Positions 1-8,874 of a stretch of 64,000 nucleotides of DNA are shown here, in pieces (position 1 is the first letter of the stretch; every line of letters begins with the position of its first letter). The DNA comes from Paenibacillus durus ATCC 35681 (lineage in GTDB: Bacteria; Bacillota; Bacilli; Paenibacillales; Paenibacillaceae). The position numbers and the translations under genes are program-made. The notes under the pieces were generated by a model. It was not told where the DNA came from and did not search any database. It saw only the letters and a list, made by a program, of their open reading frames with translations. Location: contig NZ_CP011114.1 of NCBI RefSeq assembly GCF_000993825.1, forward strand, positions 620,001 to 684,000. The letters are read 5' to 3'.

Positions 1-1905
1 CATTTGACCGGGCAGTTTGAGAGAAAGAAAAACGGCCGGGAGTACGCGCTCATCCCTGTCTCGCACACCACACAAAGTTCACATATCGAGGTGCGGCTGG
101 ATATGGAGGGCAATCTGCTTCAGGCCAGGGTTGTGGAAAAAGAGGAAGCAAGCACAATTATTCCTTGTACGGAGGCATCCGCAAGTCGAACCAGTGCGCC
201 GGTGCCGCACCCGCTGTTCGATAAGCTGGTCTATGTAGCTGGCGACTATACCCGTTATTACGGGGAAGTCAAGGGAACACCGCATGCGGACTATATGAAG
301 CAATTGCTTGCCTGGTGCGAATCTCCAGCGGCACATTCCAAGGTGCAGAGCGTGTATACCTATTTAAGTAGAGGTACCTTGATTGCCGATTTAGTTCAAC
401 GGGAGGTGCTATGGCTTGATGAGAAGGGGCAATTGGCGCCGAAATGGACACCGGCTATGGAGCAGAGATATGGAGAGAAAAAAGCAATTTTCAAGGTCAT
501 CGCCTCCGATCAAAGCGCCGCCTTCATCCGGTTTGCCGTTCATGTCCCCGGTGATCCGGAAGATCGGTTGTGGCGAGACCGGTCGGTGCAGGAAGCCTTT
601 ATCCGCTATAACGAGATGGAACTGGCTGAGCAGGAGCTTTGCTACGTAACTGGGGAATATTTGCCGTATGCGGACAAGCATACTTCACGTATCCGCAATT
701 CCGGTGACAAAACGAAGCTGATCTCAGCCAACGATTCGCTAGGCTTTACCTATCGCGGACGGTTCCGCAGTGGAAGGGAAGCGGCGGCGGTCAGCTACGA
801 AGTCTCTCAAAAAGGGCATAATGCCCTGAAATGGCTGATTGACCGCCAGGGCGTCACTATTGATGGTAAAGTGTTTCTGGTGTGGGGAATCGATAACCCG
901 GATCTTCCCCCTCCATGGGAAGATGGGCTGGACTTGTACGGCGAAGAGGAGGATGAAGATACAGCGGGAGACGCCGCGCATCGTGAATTCGCCGGACAGT
1001 TTCGGCGTGCTATTCACGGCTATCGTTATAATACCGACGACTACAAATCCGAGGTTGTCATCATGGTGCTGGATGCGGCGACGCCGGGACGATTGTCGAT
1101 TGTATATTACCGAAATTTGAACAAGGAGCTATTTTTTAATCGTCTAAATTATTGGCATGCAACGTGCCGATGGCTGCACCGTTACCGTAAAAACGAACAG
1201 AAGGAGATACTTTCGTTCACCGGCGCACCGGCAACGCGGGATATTGCCTTCGCCGCTTACGGCCCGCAGGCGAGCGATAAAGTTGTTAAAGTGCTGCTTG
1301 AACGGATGCTGCCATGTATAGTGGACAAGCGTCCTGTCCCGCAGGATATTGTGCGCAGCGCGGTGAACCGTGCCTCCAATCCGGTTGGCATGGAGCCTTG
1401 GGAATGGGAGAAGACGCTCAGCATTGCCTGCGCGCTAGTGAAGAAAACATATGAGAAGGAGGGTTTTACCGTGAGCCTTGATGTAGAGAATGAGGACCGC
1501 AGCTACTTATTTGGCCGAATGCTGGCAATCGCCGATGTGCTGGAGCGGCGCGCGCTCGGTAAGGAAGAGAAGCGGGCCACGAACGCGGTGAGATACATGA
1601 ACGTCTTTGCGCAGCATCCGGGACGGACCTGGGAGATTATTCAGTCGAATTTACAGCCTTACCAGGCCAAAATGGGCACGAAGGACGGCATCATCAATTA
1701 CTGTAATAAAATGCTGGATGAAGTGGGCTCTCGGCTGAAACTGGAAGATTACAATGATAATCGGCTCAATGGACGGTATTTGCTCGGATTTTACAGCCAG
1801 CGTAATGAATTGTACAAGAGCAGGGAGCAGAGGGAAGCCGAGGCTGGACAGACTGCCCGGACCGACGAGAGCGCCAATAACGATGTACAAGGAGAGAATG
1901 AATAA
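1..1905 (+). CDS. cas8c: CRISPR-associated protein Cas8c/Csd1 (5' partial)
   Basis: Large subunit of the type I-C Cascade surveillance complex; in this family it recognises the PAM and helps recruit Cas3. The frame is open through base 1, and the first visible residues (TGQFERKKNGREYALIPVS) match an internal part of Csd1 proteins rather than a start, so the true start lies outside the window. The TTG at base 4 is not a credible start. About 634 residues are present, so the protein is close to full length. The stop codon overlaps the cas7 ATG by one base, which suggests translational coupling. Gene order and neighbours (cas7, cas4, cas1, cas2) are those of subtype I-C; cas3 and cas5c would be expected just upstream and cannot be seen. 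Confidence 0.93.
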   Translation, partial: HLTGQFERKKNGREYALIPVSHTTQSSHIEVRLDMEGNLLQARVVEKEEASTIIPCTEASASRTSAPVPHPLFDKLVYVAGDYTRYYGEVKGTPHADYMKQLLAWCESPAAHSKVQSVYTYLSRGTLIADLVQREVLWLDEKGQLAPKWTPAMEQRYGEKKAIFKVIASDQSAAFIRFAVHVPGDPEDRLWRDRSVQEAFIRYNEMELAEQELCYVTGEYLPYADKHTSRIRNSGDKTKLISANDSLGFTYRGRFRSGREAAAVSYEVSQKGHNALKWLIDRQGVTIDGKVFLVWGIDNPDLPPPWEDGLDLYGEEEDEDTAGDAAHREFAGQFRRAIHGYRYNTDDYKSEVVIMVLDAATPGRLSIVYYRNLNKELFFNRLNYWHATCRWLHRYRKNEQKEILSFTGAPATRDIAFAAYGPQASDKVVKVLLERMLPCIVDKRPVPQDIVRSAVNRASNPVGMEPWEWEKTLSIACALVKKTYEKEGFTVSLDVENEDRSYLFGRMLAIADVLERRALGKEEKRATNAVRYMNVFAQHPGRTWEIIQSNLQPYQAKMGTKDGIINYCNKMLDEVGSRLKLEDYNDNRLNGRYLLGFYSQRNELYKSREQREAEAGQTARTDESANNDVQGENE

Positions 1906-2792
1906 TGAGCACGCTTGATCACAAAATTGATTTTGCCGTTGTATTTTCGGTTCATAATGCTAACCCGAACGGAGACCCGCTGAACGGCAATCGTCCTCGG
2001 CAGAACTATGACGGATACGGCGAGGTATCTGATGTCTGCATCAAGCGGAAAATCCGAAATCGCCTTCAGGACATGGGAGAGTCGATTCTCGTGCAGTCCG
2101 ATGAAAGACGGGGGGATGGCTATCGCAGCATTAAAGAACGGGTAGACGCCAATGCGGAGGTGCAGGAATTCGCCAAGGGAAAAAAAGCAAATAATGACCT
2201 GTACGCCCAAGCTGCCTGCAACGCATGGCTGGATGTGCGCAGCTTCGGTCAAGTGTTCGCTTTTGGCGGGGCGGAAGGCTCTGGCAGCGGCGTATCCATC
2301 GGGGTTCGCGGACCGGTTTCGATTCATACGGCGGTGAGCATCGACCCGATTGATATTACCAGCATGCAGATCACCAAGAGCGTCAACGCGACCACCCCCA
2401 AAGATAATCCGAACAAGAAAAGCCCGGACACGATGGGTATGAAGCACAGAGTGGACTTTGGTGTATATGTTTTTTACGGAAGCATTAATACGCAGTTAGC
2501 CGGGAAAACCGGTTTCACCTATGAGGATGCAGAGAAGATACGCGAGGCGCTGGTTACCTTGTTTGAAAATGACACTTCCTCGGCGCGTCCGGACGGCAGT
2601 ATGGAAGTACATAAAGTCTACTGGTGGGAGCATAAGTCCGGCCTGGGGCAATATTCTTCTGCCAAGGTGCATCGTTCTCTTCAAATTCATTTGAATGAAG
2701 GCGTTACTCAGCCAAAATCCTTTGACGATGATTACACCTGCACCCTTCAGCCACTGGATGGACTGGAAGTGCGGGAATATGCCGGATTATAA
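1905..2792 (+). CDS. cas7: CRISPR-associated protein Cas7c/Csd2
   Basis: Backbone subunit of type I-C Cascade that polymerises along the crRNA. 295 residues, usual for Csd2. The N-terminal segment FAVVFSVHNANPNGDPLNGN is the family hallmark (RAMP fold strand followed by the NGDP turn), and the conserved histidine/arginine stretch MGMKHRVDFGVYVFYG lies near residue 180. It starts on the ATG that overlaps the cas8c stop, with a GGAGAG site inside the cas8c 3' end. The last 14 bases overlap cas4. Confidence 0.95.
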   Translation: MSTLDHKIDFAVVFSVHNANPNGDPLNGNRPRQNYDGYGEVSDVCIKRKIRNRLQDMGESILVQSDERRGDGYRSIKERVDANAEVQEFAKGKKANNDLYAQAACNAWLDVRSFGQVFAFGGAEGSGSGVSIGVRGPVSIHTAVSIDPIDITSMQITKSVNATTPKDNPNKKSPDTMGMKHRVDFGVYVFYGSINTQLAGKTGFTYEDAEKIREALVTLFENDTSSARPDGSMEVHKVYWWEHKSGLGQYSSAKVHRSLQIHLNEGVTQPKSFDDDYTCTLQPLDGLEVREYAGL

Positions 2793-3438
2793 CGAAGATG
2801 ACTATTTGCTGCTCTCGGGGATTCAGCATTTCAACTTCTGCCGCAGACAGTGGGCGTTGATACATGTTGAACAACAATGGGAAGAGAATGTCCGCACGCT
2901 GGAAGGTACATACGTTCATCGAATTGCGGATCAACCTCATCTTCGTGAAAAAAGAGGGAACAAACTGATCGTGCGCGCATTGCCCGTTCATTCCGGGACG
3001 CTGGGCATTACGGGGATATGTGACGTGGTGGAGTTTGTACGAGATCCGGCGGGAATACCGCTTTCGGGGGAGGAAGGTCTGTATCTTCCGTATCCGGTTG
3101 AATACAAACGGGGCAAGCCTAAGAAGAACGATTCGGACCGCTCCCAGTTGATTGCCCAACTGATGTGTCTGGAGGAAATGCTGGCCTGCGATCTTTCACT
3201 CGGCTATCTCTACTATAATGAAACCAAGCACCGGGTCGAAGTACCCGTTACTCTGTCAGACCGTGAGCAAGTCAAGGCGGTTTTGCAGGAAATGCATCAT
3301 TATTTTGCGAAAAAGCATACACCGAAGGCAAAAGCAGGGCCGCACTGTCAAAGCTGCTCCCTGCATAACGTGTGCCTGCCGGAGATGCTGAAGAAGCGGT
3401 CCGTTGCGAGCTATATTGAAAGCAGGTTGAGCGAATGA
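2779..3438 (+). CDS. cas4: CRISPR-associated exonuclease Cas4
   Basis: RecB-like iron-sulfur nuclease that trims prespacers and checks PAMs with Cas1-Cas2. I chose the ATG at 2779 (MPDYNEDDYLLLSGIQHFNF) because it matches the usual Cas4 N-terminus; a longer frame back to 2695 would run deep into cas7. Cysteine ligands are visible as FCRRQW near residue 20 and CQSCSLHNVC near residue 190; the nuclease core shows TGICDVVEF and the PVEYKRGKPKK motif with the catalytic Glu and Lys. 219 residues, typical length. Its 3' end overlaps cas1 by four bases (ATGA). Confidence 0.95.
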   Translation: MPDYNEDDYLLLSGIQHFNFCRRQWALIHVEQQWEENVRTLEGTYVHRIADQPHLREKRGNKLIVRALPVHSGTLGITGICDVVEFVRDPAGIPLSGEEGLYLPYPVEYKRGKPKKNDSDRSQLIAQLMCLEEMLACDLSLGYLYYNETKHRVEVPVTLSDREQVKAVLQEMHHYFAKKHTPKAKAGPHCQSCSLHNVCLPEMLKKRSVASYIESRLSE

Positions 3439-4466
3439 AAAAACTGCTGAATACGTTATTTGTGACGACACCGGACACTTATCTGTCACTGGACGGTGAG
3501 AATATTGTCATCCGGCAGGAAGAGAATATTCTGGGGCGTTATCCTCTGCATAATCTGGAAGCTGTCTGCACATTTGGGTACGCGGGGGTAAGTCCGGCAT
3601 TGATGGGTTCATGCGCTGAGCGAAGTATCGGCCTGACTTTTATGACCCGCACCGGGCGTTTCTTGGCTAGAGTGACCGGTGAGAGCAGAGGTAATGTGGT
3701 GCTCCGCAAGGAGCAGTACCGGATATCCGATGATGAGCGCCGAAGTGCGCTGGTAGCGAGAAATTTTATTCTCGGCAAAATCTATAACGCCAAATGGATT
3801 CTGGAGCGTGCCACGCGGGATTATGCGCTGCGGCTGGATATTCCCCGGATCAAGAAGGTGTCGGCGGCTCTTTCCGAAAGCATGAATCTGGTTCATAGCG
3901 TGGAAGATCTGGATATTTTGCGGGGAGTGGAGGGTTCTGCGGCGGTTCAATACAACTCGGTATTTGACGAACTGATTTTGCAGCAGAAAGACGACTTTTT
4001 CTTCCGTGGCCGGAATAAGCGGCCTCCGCTGGACAATGTCAACGCCTTGCTTTCCTTTGCGTATACCCTGCTGTCGAATGATGTAAGGTCGGCGCTGGAG
4101 AGCGTTGGTCTTGACGCTTACGTTGGTTTTCTTCACAGAGATCGGCCCGGGAGGGCTTCGCTGGCGCTGGATATGATGGAAGAACTGAGAGGCGTTTATG
4201 CGGACCGTTTTGTTTTATCCTTGATTAATAAAAAGCTTATCAATCCGAAGGGGTTTTACCGGAAAGAGAACGGCGCGGTCCTTATGGACGATGACACCAG
4301 GAAGCAAGTGATTAAGGGTTGGCAGGAGCGAAAGCAGGAGAAAATCATTCATCCTTATCTAAACGAAAAAATCTCCTGGGGACTCGTGCCTTATTCACAA
4401 GCGCTATTGCTGGCGAGATACATTCGGGGAGATCTGGATGAGTATCCTCCATTTTTGTGGAAGTAG
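3435..4466 (+). CDS. cas1: CRISPR integrase Cas1 (subtype I-C)
   Basis: Integrase that, with Cas2, inserts new spacers at the leader end of the array. 343 residues, normal for Cas1c. The metal-binding residues are recognisable: Glu in LRGVEGSAAVQYNSVF near residue 165, His in GFLHRDRPGRASLALD near residue 235 and the acidic LALDMMEELR just after. Translation is probably coupled to cas4 through the overlapping ATGA. The complete catalytic set argues that adaptation is functional, which agrees with the long, mostly perfect array next door. Confidence 0.97.
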   Translation: MKKLLNTLFVTTPDTYLSLDGENIVIRQEENILGRYPLHNLEAVCTFGYAGVSPALMGSCAERSIGLTFMTRTGRFLARVTGESRGNVVLRKEQYRISDDERRSALVARNFILGKIYNAKWILERATRDYALRLDIPRIKKVSAALSESMNLVHSVEDLDILRGVEGSAAVQYNSVFDELILQQKDDFFFRGRNKRPPLDNVNALLSFAYTLLSNDVRSALESVGLDAYVGFLHRDRPGRASLALDMMEELRGVYADRFVLSLINKKLINPKGFYRKENGAVLMDDDTRKQVIKGWQERKQEKIIHPYLNEKISWGLVPYSQALLLARYIRGDLDEYPPFLWK

Positions 4467-4476
4467 GTGTTTTCAG

Positions 4477-4767
4477 GTGCTGGTCTTGATTACGTATGAT
4501 GTAAGTACAAAAAGCGCGGAGGGCAGAAGACGTCTGTCACAAGTCGCCAAGAAGTGTCTGGATTACGGTCAGAGGGTCCAAAACTCCGTATTCGAATGTA
4601 TTGTGGATACGACGCAGTTCCGCCGGCTAAAGTTTGAACTGGAAGAACTGATCGACGAAGAGACAGATAGTCTGCGTTTCTATAACTTGGGAGACAAGTA
4701 TAAAACCAAAGTCGAACACATCGGTGTAAAAAGCTCATATGACATGGAAAGCCCGCTGATCATTTAA
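4477..4767 (+). CDS. cas2: CRISPR-associated protein Cas2
   Basis: Small ferredoxin-fold protein that bridges two Cas1 dimers in the adaptation complex. A GTG start at 4477 gives 96 residues beginning MLVLITYDVST, with the conserved Asp of the first strand (ITYDVS) in the expected place; the upstream ATG at 4438 would add a non-homologous extension and overlap cas1. AGGTG eight to ten bases upstream serves as ribosome binding site. Motif GQRVQNSVFEC is typical. It is the last gene of the cas operon, 182 bases before the first repeat. Confidence 0.95.
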   Translation: MLVLITYDVSTKSAEGRRRLSQVAKKCLDYGQRVQNSVFECIVDTTQFRRLKFELEELIDEETDSLRFYNLGDKYKTKVEHIGVKSSYDMESPLII

Positions 4768-4949
4768 GGTGCGAATGCCAAGCTCCCATGATTTCCCCGG
4801 GTCCTTCGCACCTCAAATTTTGTCGAAAAGTAGAAGAATAACGGTTTATTGAAAAAAGTCAATTCTGGATTTATACTTCTTTTGCAACGTTTTTGGCGGA
4901 AATTGAAGGAATTGATGTCTTTCTCAGATCAATCTTAATCATTTTCGCC
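4767..4949 (+). promoter_or_regulatory. CRISPR leader, with upstream inverted repeat
   Basis: AT-rich leader between cas2 and the array. It begins with a 9-bp perfect inverted repeat (AGGTGCGAA at 4767-4775, TTCGCACCT at 4805-4813) whose GGTGCGA core resembles the stem of the CRISPR repeat; it overlaps the cas2 stop codon. It may act as terminator of the cas operon or as a leader motif for integration; the sequence alone does not decide. Leader polarity is supported by degenerate repeats at the far end of the array. Confidence 0.75.
4849..4877 (+). promoter_or_regulatory. Predicted pre-crRNA promoter
   Basis: TTGAAA (4849-4854) and TATACT (4872-4877) separated by exactly 17 bases. The inferred transcription start near 4884 leaves about 65 bases before the first repeat, a usual distance for CRISPR leaders. 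Confidence 0.65.
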
Positions 4950-6849
4950 GTCGCACCCCATGCGGGTGCGTGGATTGAAATATCCTCGACTTGTTGGTTT
5001 TTTACATTTTTTTGAGTCGCACCCCATGCGGGTGCGTGGATTGAAATAAGGAAGAGTTGGAACTCCGGGCAAGGGCGCTGGCTGTCGCACCCCATGCGGG
5101 TGCGTGGATTGAAATCATTTCTGCTTTTGCCGCTTCGCGTACCAGCCTGGTCGCACCCCATGCGGGTGCGTGGATTGAAATACTAGATAAAGCGGATAGG
5201 AACGGATCAGCTCAAGTCGCACCCCATGCGGGTGCGTGGATTGAAATCTGCTGGTACTTCTTGACGCCTTCCGGGTATTGTCGCACCCCATGCGGGTGCG
5301 TGGATTGAAATTATTACAATGACATCCTTGTAAATGTTATTTTCGTCGCACCCCATGCGGGTGCGTGGATTGAAATTGTAGTAGTCGGCAGGTTGCAGAG
5401 GAATTCGAAAGTCGCACCCCATGCGGGTGCGTGGATTGAAATATGCCTGACCGCTTCCCGATAGCGTAGATTATAGTCGCACCCCATGCGGGTGCGTGGA
5501 TTGAAATATATCCTCCTTTTGCTTGTGATAAGGTTTTCTTTGTCGCACCCCATGCGGGTGCGTGGATTGAAATCCGATAGCGTAGATTATATAAATCAAG
5601 AGCGCGTCGTCGCACCCCATGCGGGTGCGTGGATTGAAATCAGCATCGATGTTCGCCCGTGCTCTCTGGAGTGCGTCGCACCCCATGCGGGTGCGTGGAT
5701 TGAAATTCATTATTACTGTACGCTGGTCATCACTAAGCAGTCGCACCCCATGCGGGTGCGTGGATTGAAATTGCGTCTGTGAGGATGGATAAGGATTCGG
5801 CGTTGTGTCGCACCCCATGCGGGTGCGTGGATTGAAATGCGGAAAGTATCCTCCACCGGACTTTACGATTAGTCGCACCCCATGCGGGTGCGTGGATTGA
5901 AATCCGTATGAGACGATATGATCTGGCGTGATCGTTCCTCGTCGCACCCCATGCGGGTGCGTGGATTGAAATCTCGATGTTATAGGACTTTCCGGGAAAT
6001 TCCGGGAATGTCGCACCCCATGCGGGTGCGTGGATTGAAATTAGACGATCAGGAGTGGGAGCTGATATTCCGGGCGGTCGCACCCCATGCGGGTGCGTGG
6101 ATTGAAATTTTAATCTCGCTCTACCTTATGTAGACAAGCGAGTCGCACCCCATGCGGGTGCGTGGATTGAAATCACACTCGGCAGTCCCGAGTATCTAAG
6201 GAAATGTCTAGTCGCACCCCATGCGGGTGCGTGGATTGAAATCAAAATGTCTTGCACAGAAACGCCCAAGTACCCACGTCGCACCCCATGCGGGTGCGTG
6301 GATTGAAATATTCAAAACACTCAGCGGATCGCCGTCTGAGGTGTAGTCGCACCCCATGCGGGTGCGTGGATTGAAATGTTGAAGATGTACGCCAGCAGAG
6401 CCGCTTCGCCATTGGTCGCACCCCATGCGGGTGCGTGGATTGAAATGCCCGGCGTCAAGCCTCTGCGCGCTGGACAACTTGTCGCACCCCATGCGGGTGC
6501 GTGGATTGAAATTCCCTGAACCGATGAAGGGTTATATACCGGCTGAGTCGCACCCCATGTGGGTGCGTGGATTGAAATAGTACCGGGATGAAATATAAAC
6601 TGTCCCGGCTGAGTCGCACCCCATGTGGGTGCGTGGATTGAAATCCCGTAATGATCGACAATGTAGGACAGCAATTGTACGGTCGCACCCCATGTGGGTG
6701 CGTGGATTGAAATCAGAGCCGCCGACAAAGGAGGAAATAAAAGATGATACGTCGCTCCCCATGCGGGTGCGTGGATTGAAATTTATACTGTACCAGATCA
6801 ACCAAACACTCAAACACGTCGCACCCCATGTGGGTGCGTGGATTGAAAT
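4950..6849 (+). CRISPR. Type I-C CRISPR array, 29 repeats and 28 spacers
   Basis: The repeat is 32 bases, starts GTCGCACCCCATGCGGGTGC and ends GTGGATTGAAAT, the standard I-C form. CGCACCC and GGGTGCG can pair as a 7-bp stem around a 5-base loop, leaving the ATTGAAAT tag that becomes the crRNA 5' handle after Cas5c cleavage. Repeats begin at 4950, 5016, 5084, 5150, 5216, 5280, 5345, 5411, 5476, 5542, 5609, 5675, 5740, 5807, 5872, 5941, 6010, 6077, 6142, 6211, 6278, 6346, 6415, 6481, 6547, 6613, 6682, 6751 and 6818. Spacers are 32-37 bases. The first 24 repeats are identical; repeats 25, 26, 27 and 29 carry C to T at position 14 and repeat 28 carries A to T at position 6, marking the old, leader-distal end. 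Spacers 8 and 10 overlap in sequence. Confidence 0.99.
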
Positions 6850-6882
6850 TCGTAAAACCTAGCCGTATTATGCTCTTACTGA

Positions 6883-6914
6883 GTACCACCCCCGCACGGG
6901 TGCACAAATCGTAA
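6883..6914 (+). repeat. Decayed terminal CRISPR repeat
   Basis: Exactly 33 bases (a normal spacer length) after the last clear repeat lies a sequence that aligns with the repeat: the CACCCC and CGGGTGC cores are kept, one base is inserted, and the remaining changes are nearly all transitions. I read it as repeat 30, eroded beyond use, with 6850-6882 as its spacer. Confidence 0.6.
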
Positions 6915-7149
6915 CTAATAACCAAACCTTATAACAAGATGACGCCCCCTTTTTTTATAAACGCAAACTGAAATTCATTTTCTATACGTTAATGTATAAA
7001 AACAAACCGACTCACTACCACGGCATGGAAGCAAAAAGTAAGCGTTCACAACTTTGTAACGAGGCTTGAAGATTTTTGATGGAATTTGGATAATAATGAT
7101 TGTTTTTTGCTCGATTTATGTTACTATATGGTCAGTTGGAGGAATGAAG
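6915..7149. other. Intergenic region between array and fructose operon
   Basis: AT-rich, no credible coding sequence. It holds a T-run (6950-6957) and, near 7100-7127, a possible promoter for the downstream regulator. No further CRISPR repeat is visible. Confidence 0.6.
7100..7127 (+). promoter_or_regulatory. Possible fructose operon promoter
   Basis: TTGTTT (7100-7105) and TACTAT (7122-7127) with a 16-base gap, 22 bases before the chosen start of the DeoR-type regulator. Consensus match is moderate. Confidence 0.4.
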
Positions 7150-7896
7150 ATGCTGACTGAAGAACGCCACGGAATGATAATACAGCGCTTACAAGAAAAG
7201 GGCGTCGTCAAAATGCAGGAGCTGACGGAAATGCTCGGGGCTTCGGAATCGACGGTACGACGGGATTTAATTGATCTTGAGAGCCGTAATTTGCTGAAAA
7301 GGGTACATGGCGGAGCTTCGCTGCTGCCTCATAAAAGCCAGGAGCTCGGCATGGAGGAGAAAACCTCCAAGAACATTCAGCAAAAAAATTCCATCGCCTC
7401 TTTAGCAGCCGCTCAACTGCTTGATGGTGAATGTATTTATCTGGATGCGGGAACAACAACGTTAGCAATGATTTCCCATATTGACGCTAAAGGTGTGACC
7501 GTCGTGACCAACGGCTTGTCCCACATTGAAGAACTGGTTAGGAAGCAAATCCCCAGTTACCTTCTCGGCGGTATGATGAAGAGCCATACCAAAGCTGTAG
7601 TCGGAAGCATTGCGCTTCAGAATATGGAGAACTTCCGTTTCGATAAATGCTTTCTAGGTACAAATGGCGTAGATGCCAAAATGGGTTATACAACGCCTGA
7701 TCCCGAAGAAGCGCTGATTAAGAGACGGGCTCACCAGTTATCCGGCAAAACTTACGTGCTTGCGGACTCCAGCAAATTTGGCGAAGTCGCTTTTGCGAAG
7801 CTGTTCGACTTGCAGGAGGCTGTTGTGATAACGGATACCGTTCCGGAAAGGCTGCGCCAATCCATCGCAAGTAAAACCAAAATAATTGAGGGGTAA
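7150..7896 (+). CDS. fruR: DeoR-family transcriptional regulator of fructose operon
   Basis: Repressor of the fructose operon by context; DeoR-family members bind DNA through an N-terminal winged helix and sense a phosphorylated sugar through an ISOCOT-like C-terminal domain. 248 residues with the chosen start at ATG 7150 (MLTEERHGMIIQRLQEKG), seven bases after a GGAGG; the longer frame to 7066 adds a hydrophobic run with no ribosome binding site. The helix-turn-helix is seen as MQELTEMLGASESTVRRDL (residues 23-41). The C-terminal part has LDAGTTTLAM and GTNGV, typical of the sugar-phosphate site. It is followed four bases later by fruK, and the same gene order with fruA makes fructose 1-phosphate the likely inducer. 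Confidence 0.9.
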   Translation: MLTEERHGMIIQRLQEKGVVKMQELTEMLGASESTVRRDLIDLESRNLLKRVHGGASLLPHKSQELGMEEKTSKNIQQKNSIASLAAAQLLDGECIYLDAGTTTLAMISHIDAKGVTVVTNGLSHIEELVRKQIPSYLLGGMMKSHTKAVVGSIALQNMENFRFDKCFLGTNGVDAKMGYTTPDPEEALIKRRAHQLSGKTYVLADSSKFGEVAFAKLFDLQEAVVITDTVPERLRQSIASKTKIIEG

Positions 7897-7899
7897 ATT

Positions 7900-8811
7900 A
7901 TGATCTATACTGTAACGCTTAACCCTTCCATCGATTATATCGTGGAGGTTGAAGACCTGAAGCTCGGCGACTTGAACCGGATGAAGCGGGATTTGAAGCT
8001 TCCTGGCGGCAAAGGGATTAACGTTTCCCGCGTGCTGGACCAGCTGGGGGTAGAAAATACGGCTCTCGGATTTCTCGGGGGGTTCACCGGTCGGTTTATC
8101 GCGGACAAATTGCGTGAAGACTCGATCAAGAGTGATTTCGTGTTCGTAGCGGATGACACCCGGATCAACATTAAGCTCAAACACGGGGACGAGACGGAAA
8201 TTAACGGTCTTGGTCCTGTAATCCGCGACGAGGAGGCGCAGCAGCTGCTGGACAAACTGTCCCATCTGCAGCAGAACGACATTGTCATTTTGTCCGGAAG
8301 CGCCCCGCCTTCTCTTGGAGGAGATTTCTATCAGAAGCTTATCCGTGCCTGTGGACAATCCGGAGCGGAATTCGTCATCGACACAACCGGTAAGGCTCTG
8401 ATGAACGCTCTGGTTCATAAACCGCTGCTGGTTAAGCCGAATCATCACGAGCTGGCCGAATTGTACGGCGTTACGATTAACTCTGTGGACGAGATCATTA
8501 CGTACGGCCGCAAGCTGCTGGAAGAAGGCGCGAAGCATGTGCTGATTTCCATGGCCGGCGAAGGCGCTTTGCTCATTACCGAACAAGAGGTGTACCGCGC
8601 TACGGTGCCGTCCGGGACGGTTAAAAATTCGGTAGGCGCGGGAGATTCAATGATAGCTGGATTTGTCGGCACGCTGTTTCTGACGGGAGATCCGATAGAG
8701 GCTTTTCGTGCAGGAGTTGCCTCTGGAAGCGCCACTGCATTCTCCGATGACCTGGCAACGAAGGAGGAGATTGAGCGGCTGCGCCCGCAGGTTCAGATCA
8801 GTAAGCTGTAA
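7900..8811 (+). CDS. fruK: 1-phosphofructokinase
   Basis: Phosphorylates fructose 1-phosphate to fructose 1,6-bisphosphate using ATP, feeding glycolysis. PfkB-family fold: signature 1 GGKGINVSRVLDQLG near residues 38-52 and signature 2 with the catalytic Asp in SVGAGDSMIAGF near residue 250. 303 residues, standard length. Starts at ATG 7900 after GAGGGG, only three bases past the fruR stop; fruA follows after 63 bases. Confidence 0.95.
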   Translation: MIYTVTLNPSIDYIVEVEDLKLGDLNRMKRDLKLPGGKGINVSRVLDQLGVENTALGFLGGFTGRFIADKLREDSIKSDFVFVADDTRINIKLKHGDETEINGLGPVIRDEEAQQLLDKLSHLQQNDIVILSGSAPPSLGGDFYQKLIRACGQSGAEFVIDTTGKALMNALVHKPLLVKPNHHELAELYGVTINSVDEIITYGRKLLEEGAKHVLISMAGEGALLITEQEVYRATVPSGTVKNSVGAGDSMIAGFVGTLFLTGDPIEAFRAGVASGSATAFSDDLATKEEIERLRPQVQISKL

Positions 8812-8874
8812 CTAGTTGGAAAGTCATTTGCAACGTGCGATGCACACTTATGAATTCAAGGGAGTTGAACTTAT

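Noticed and set aside
4871..6925. Many repeated open frames of 70-180 codons within the array, with a recurring PRTRMGCD-like pattern
   Set aside because: They are translations of the CRISPR repeat; none has a ribosome binding site or protein-like spacer content.
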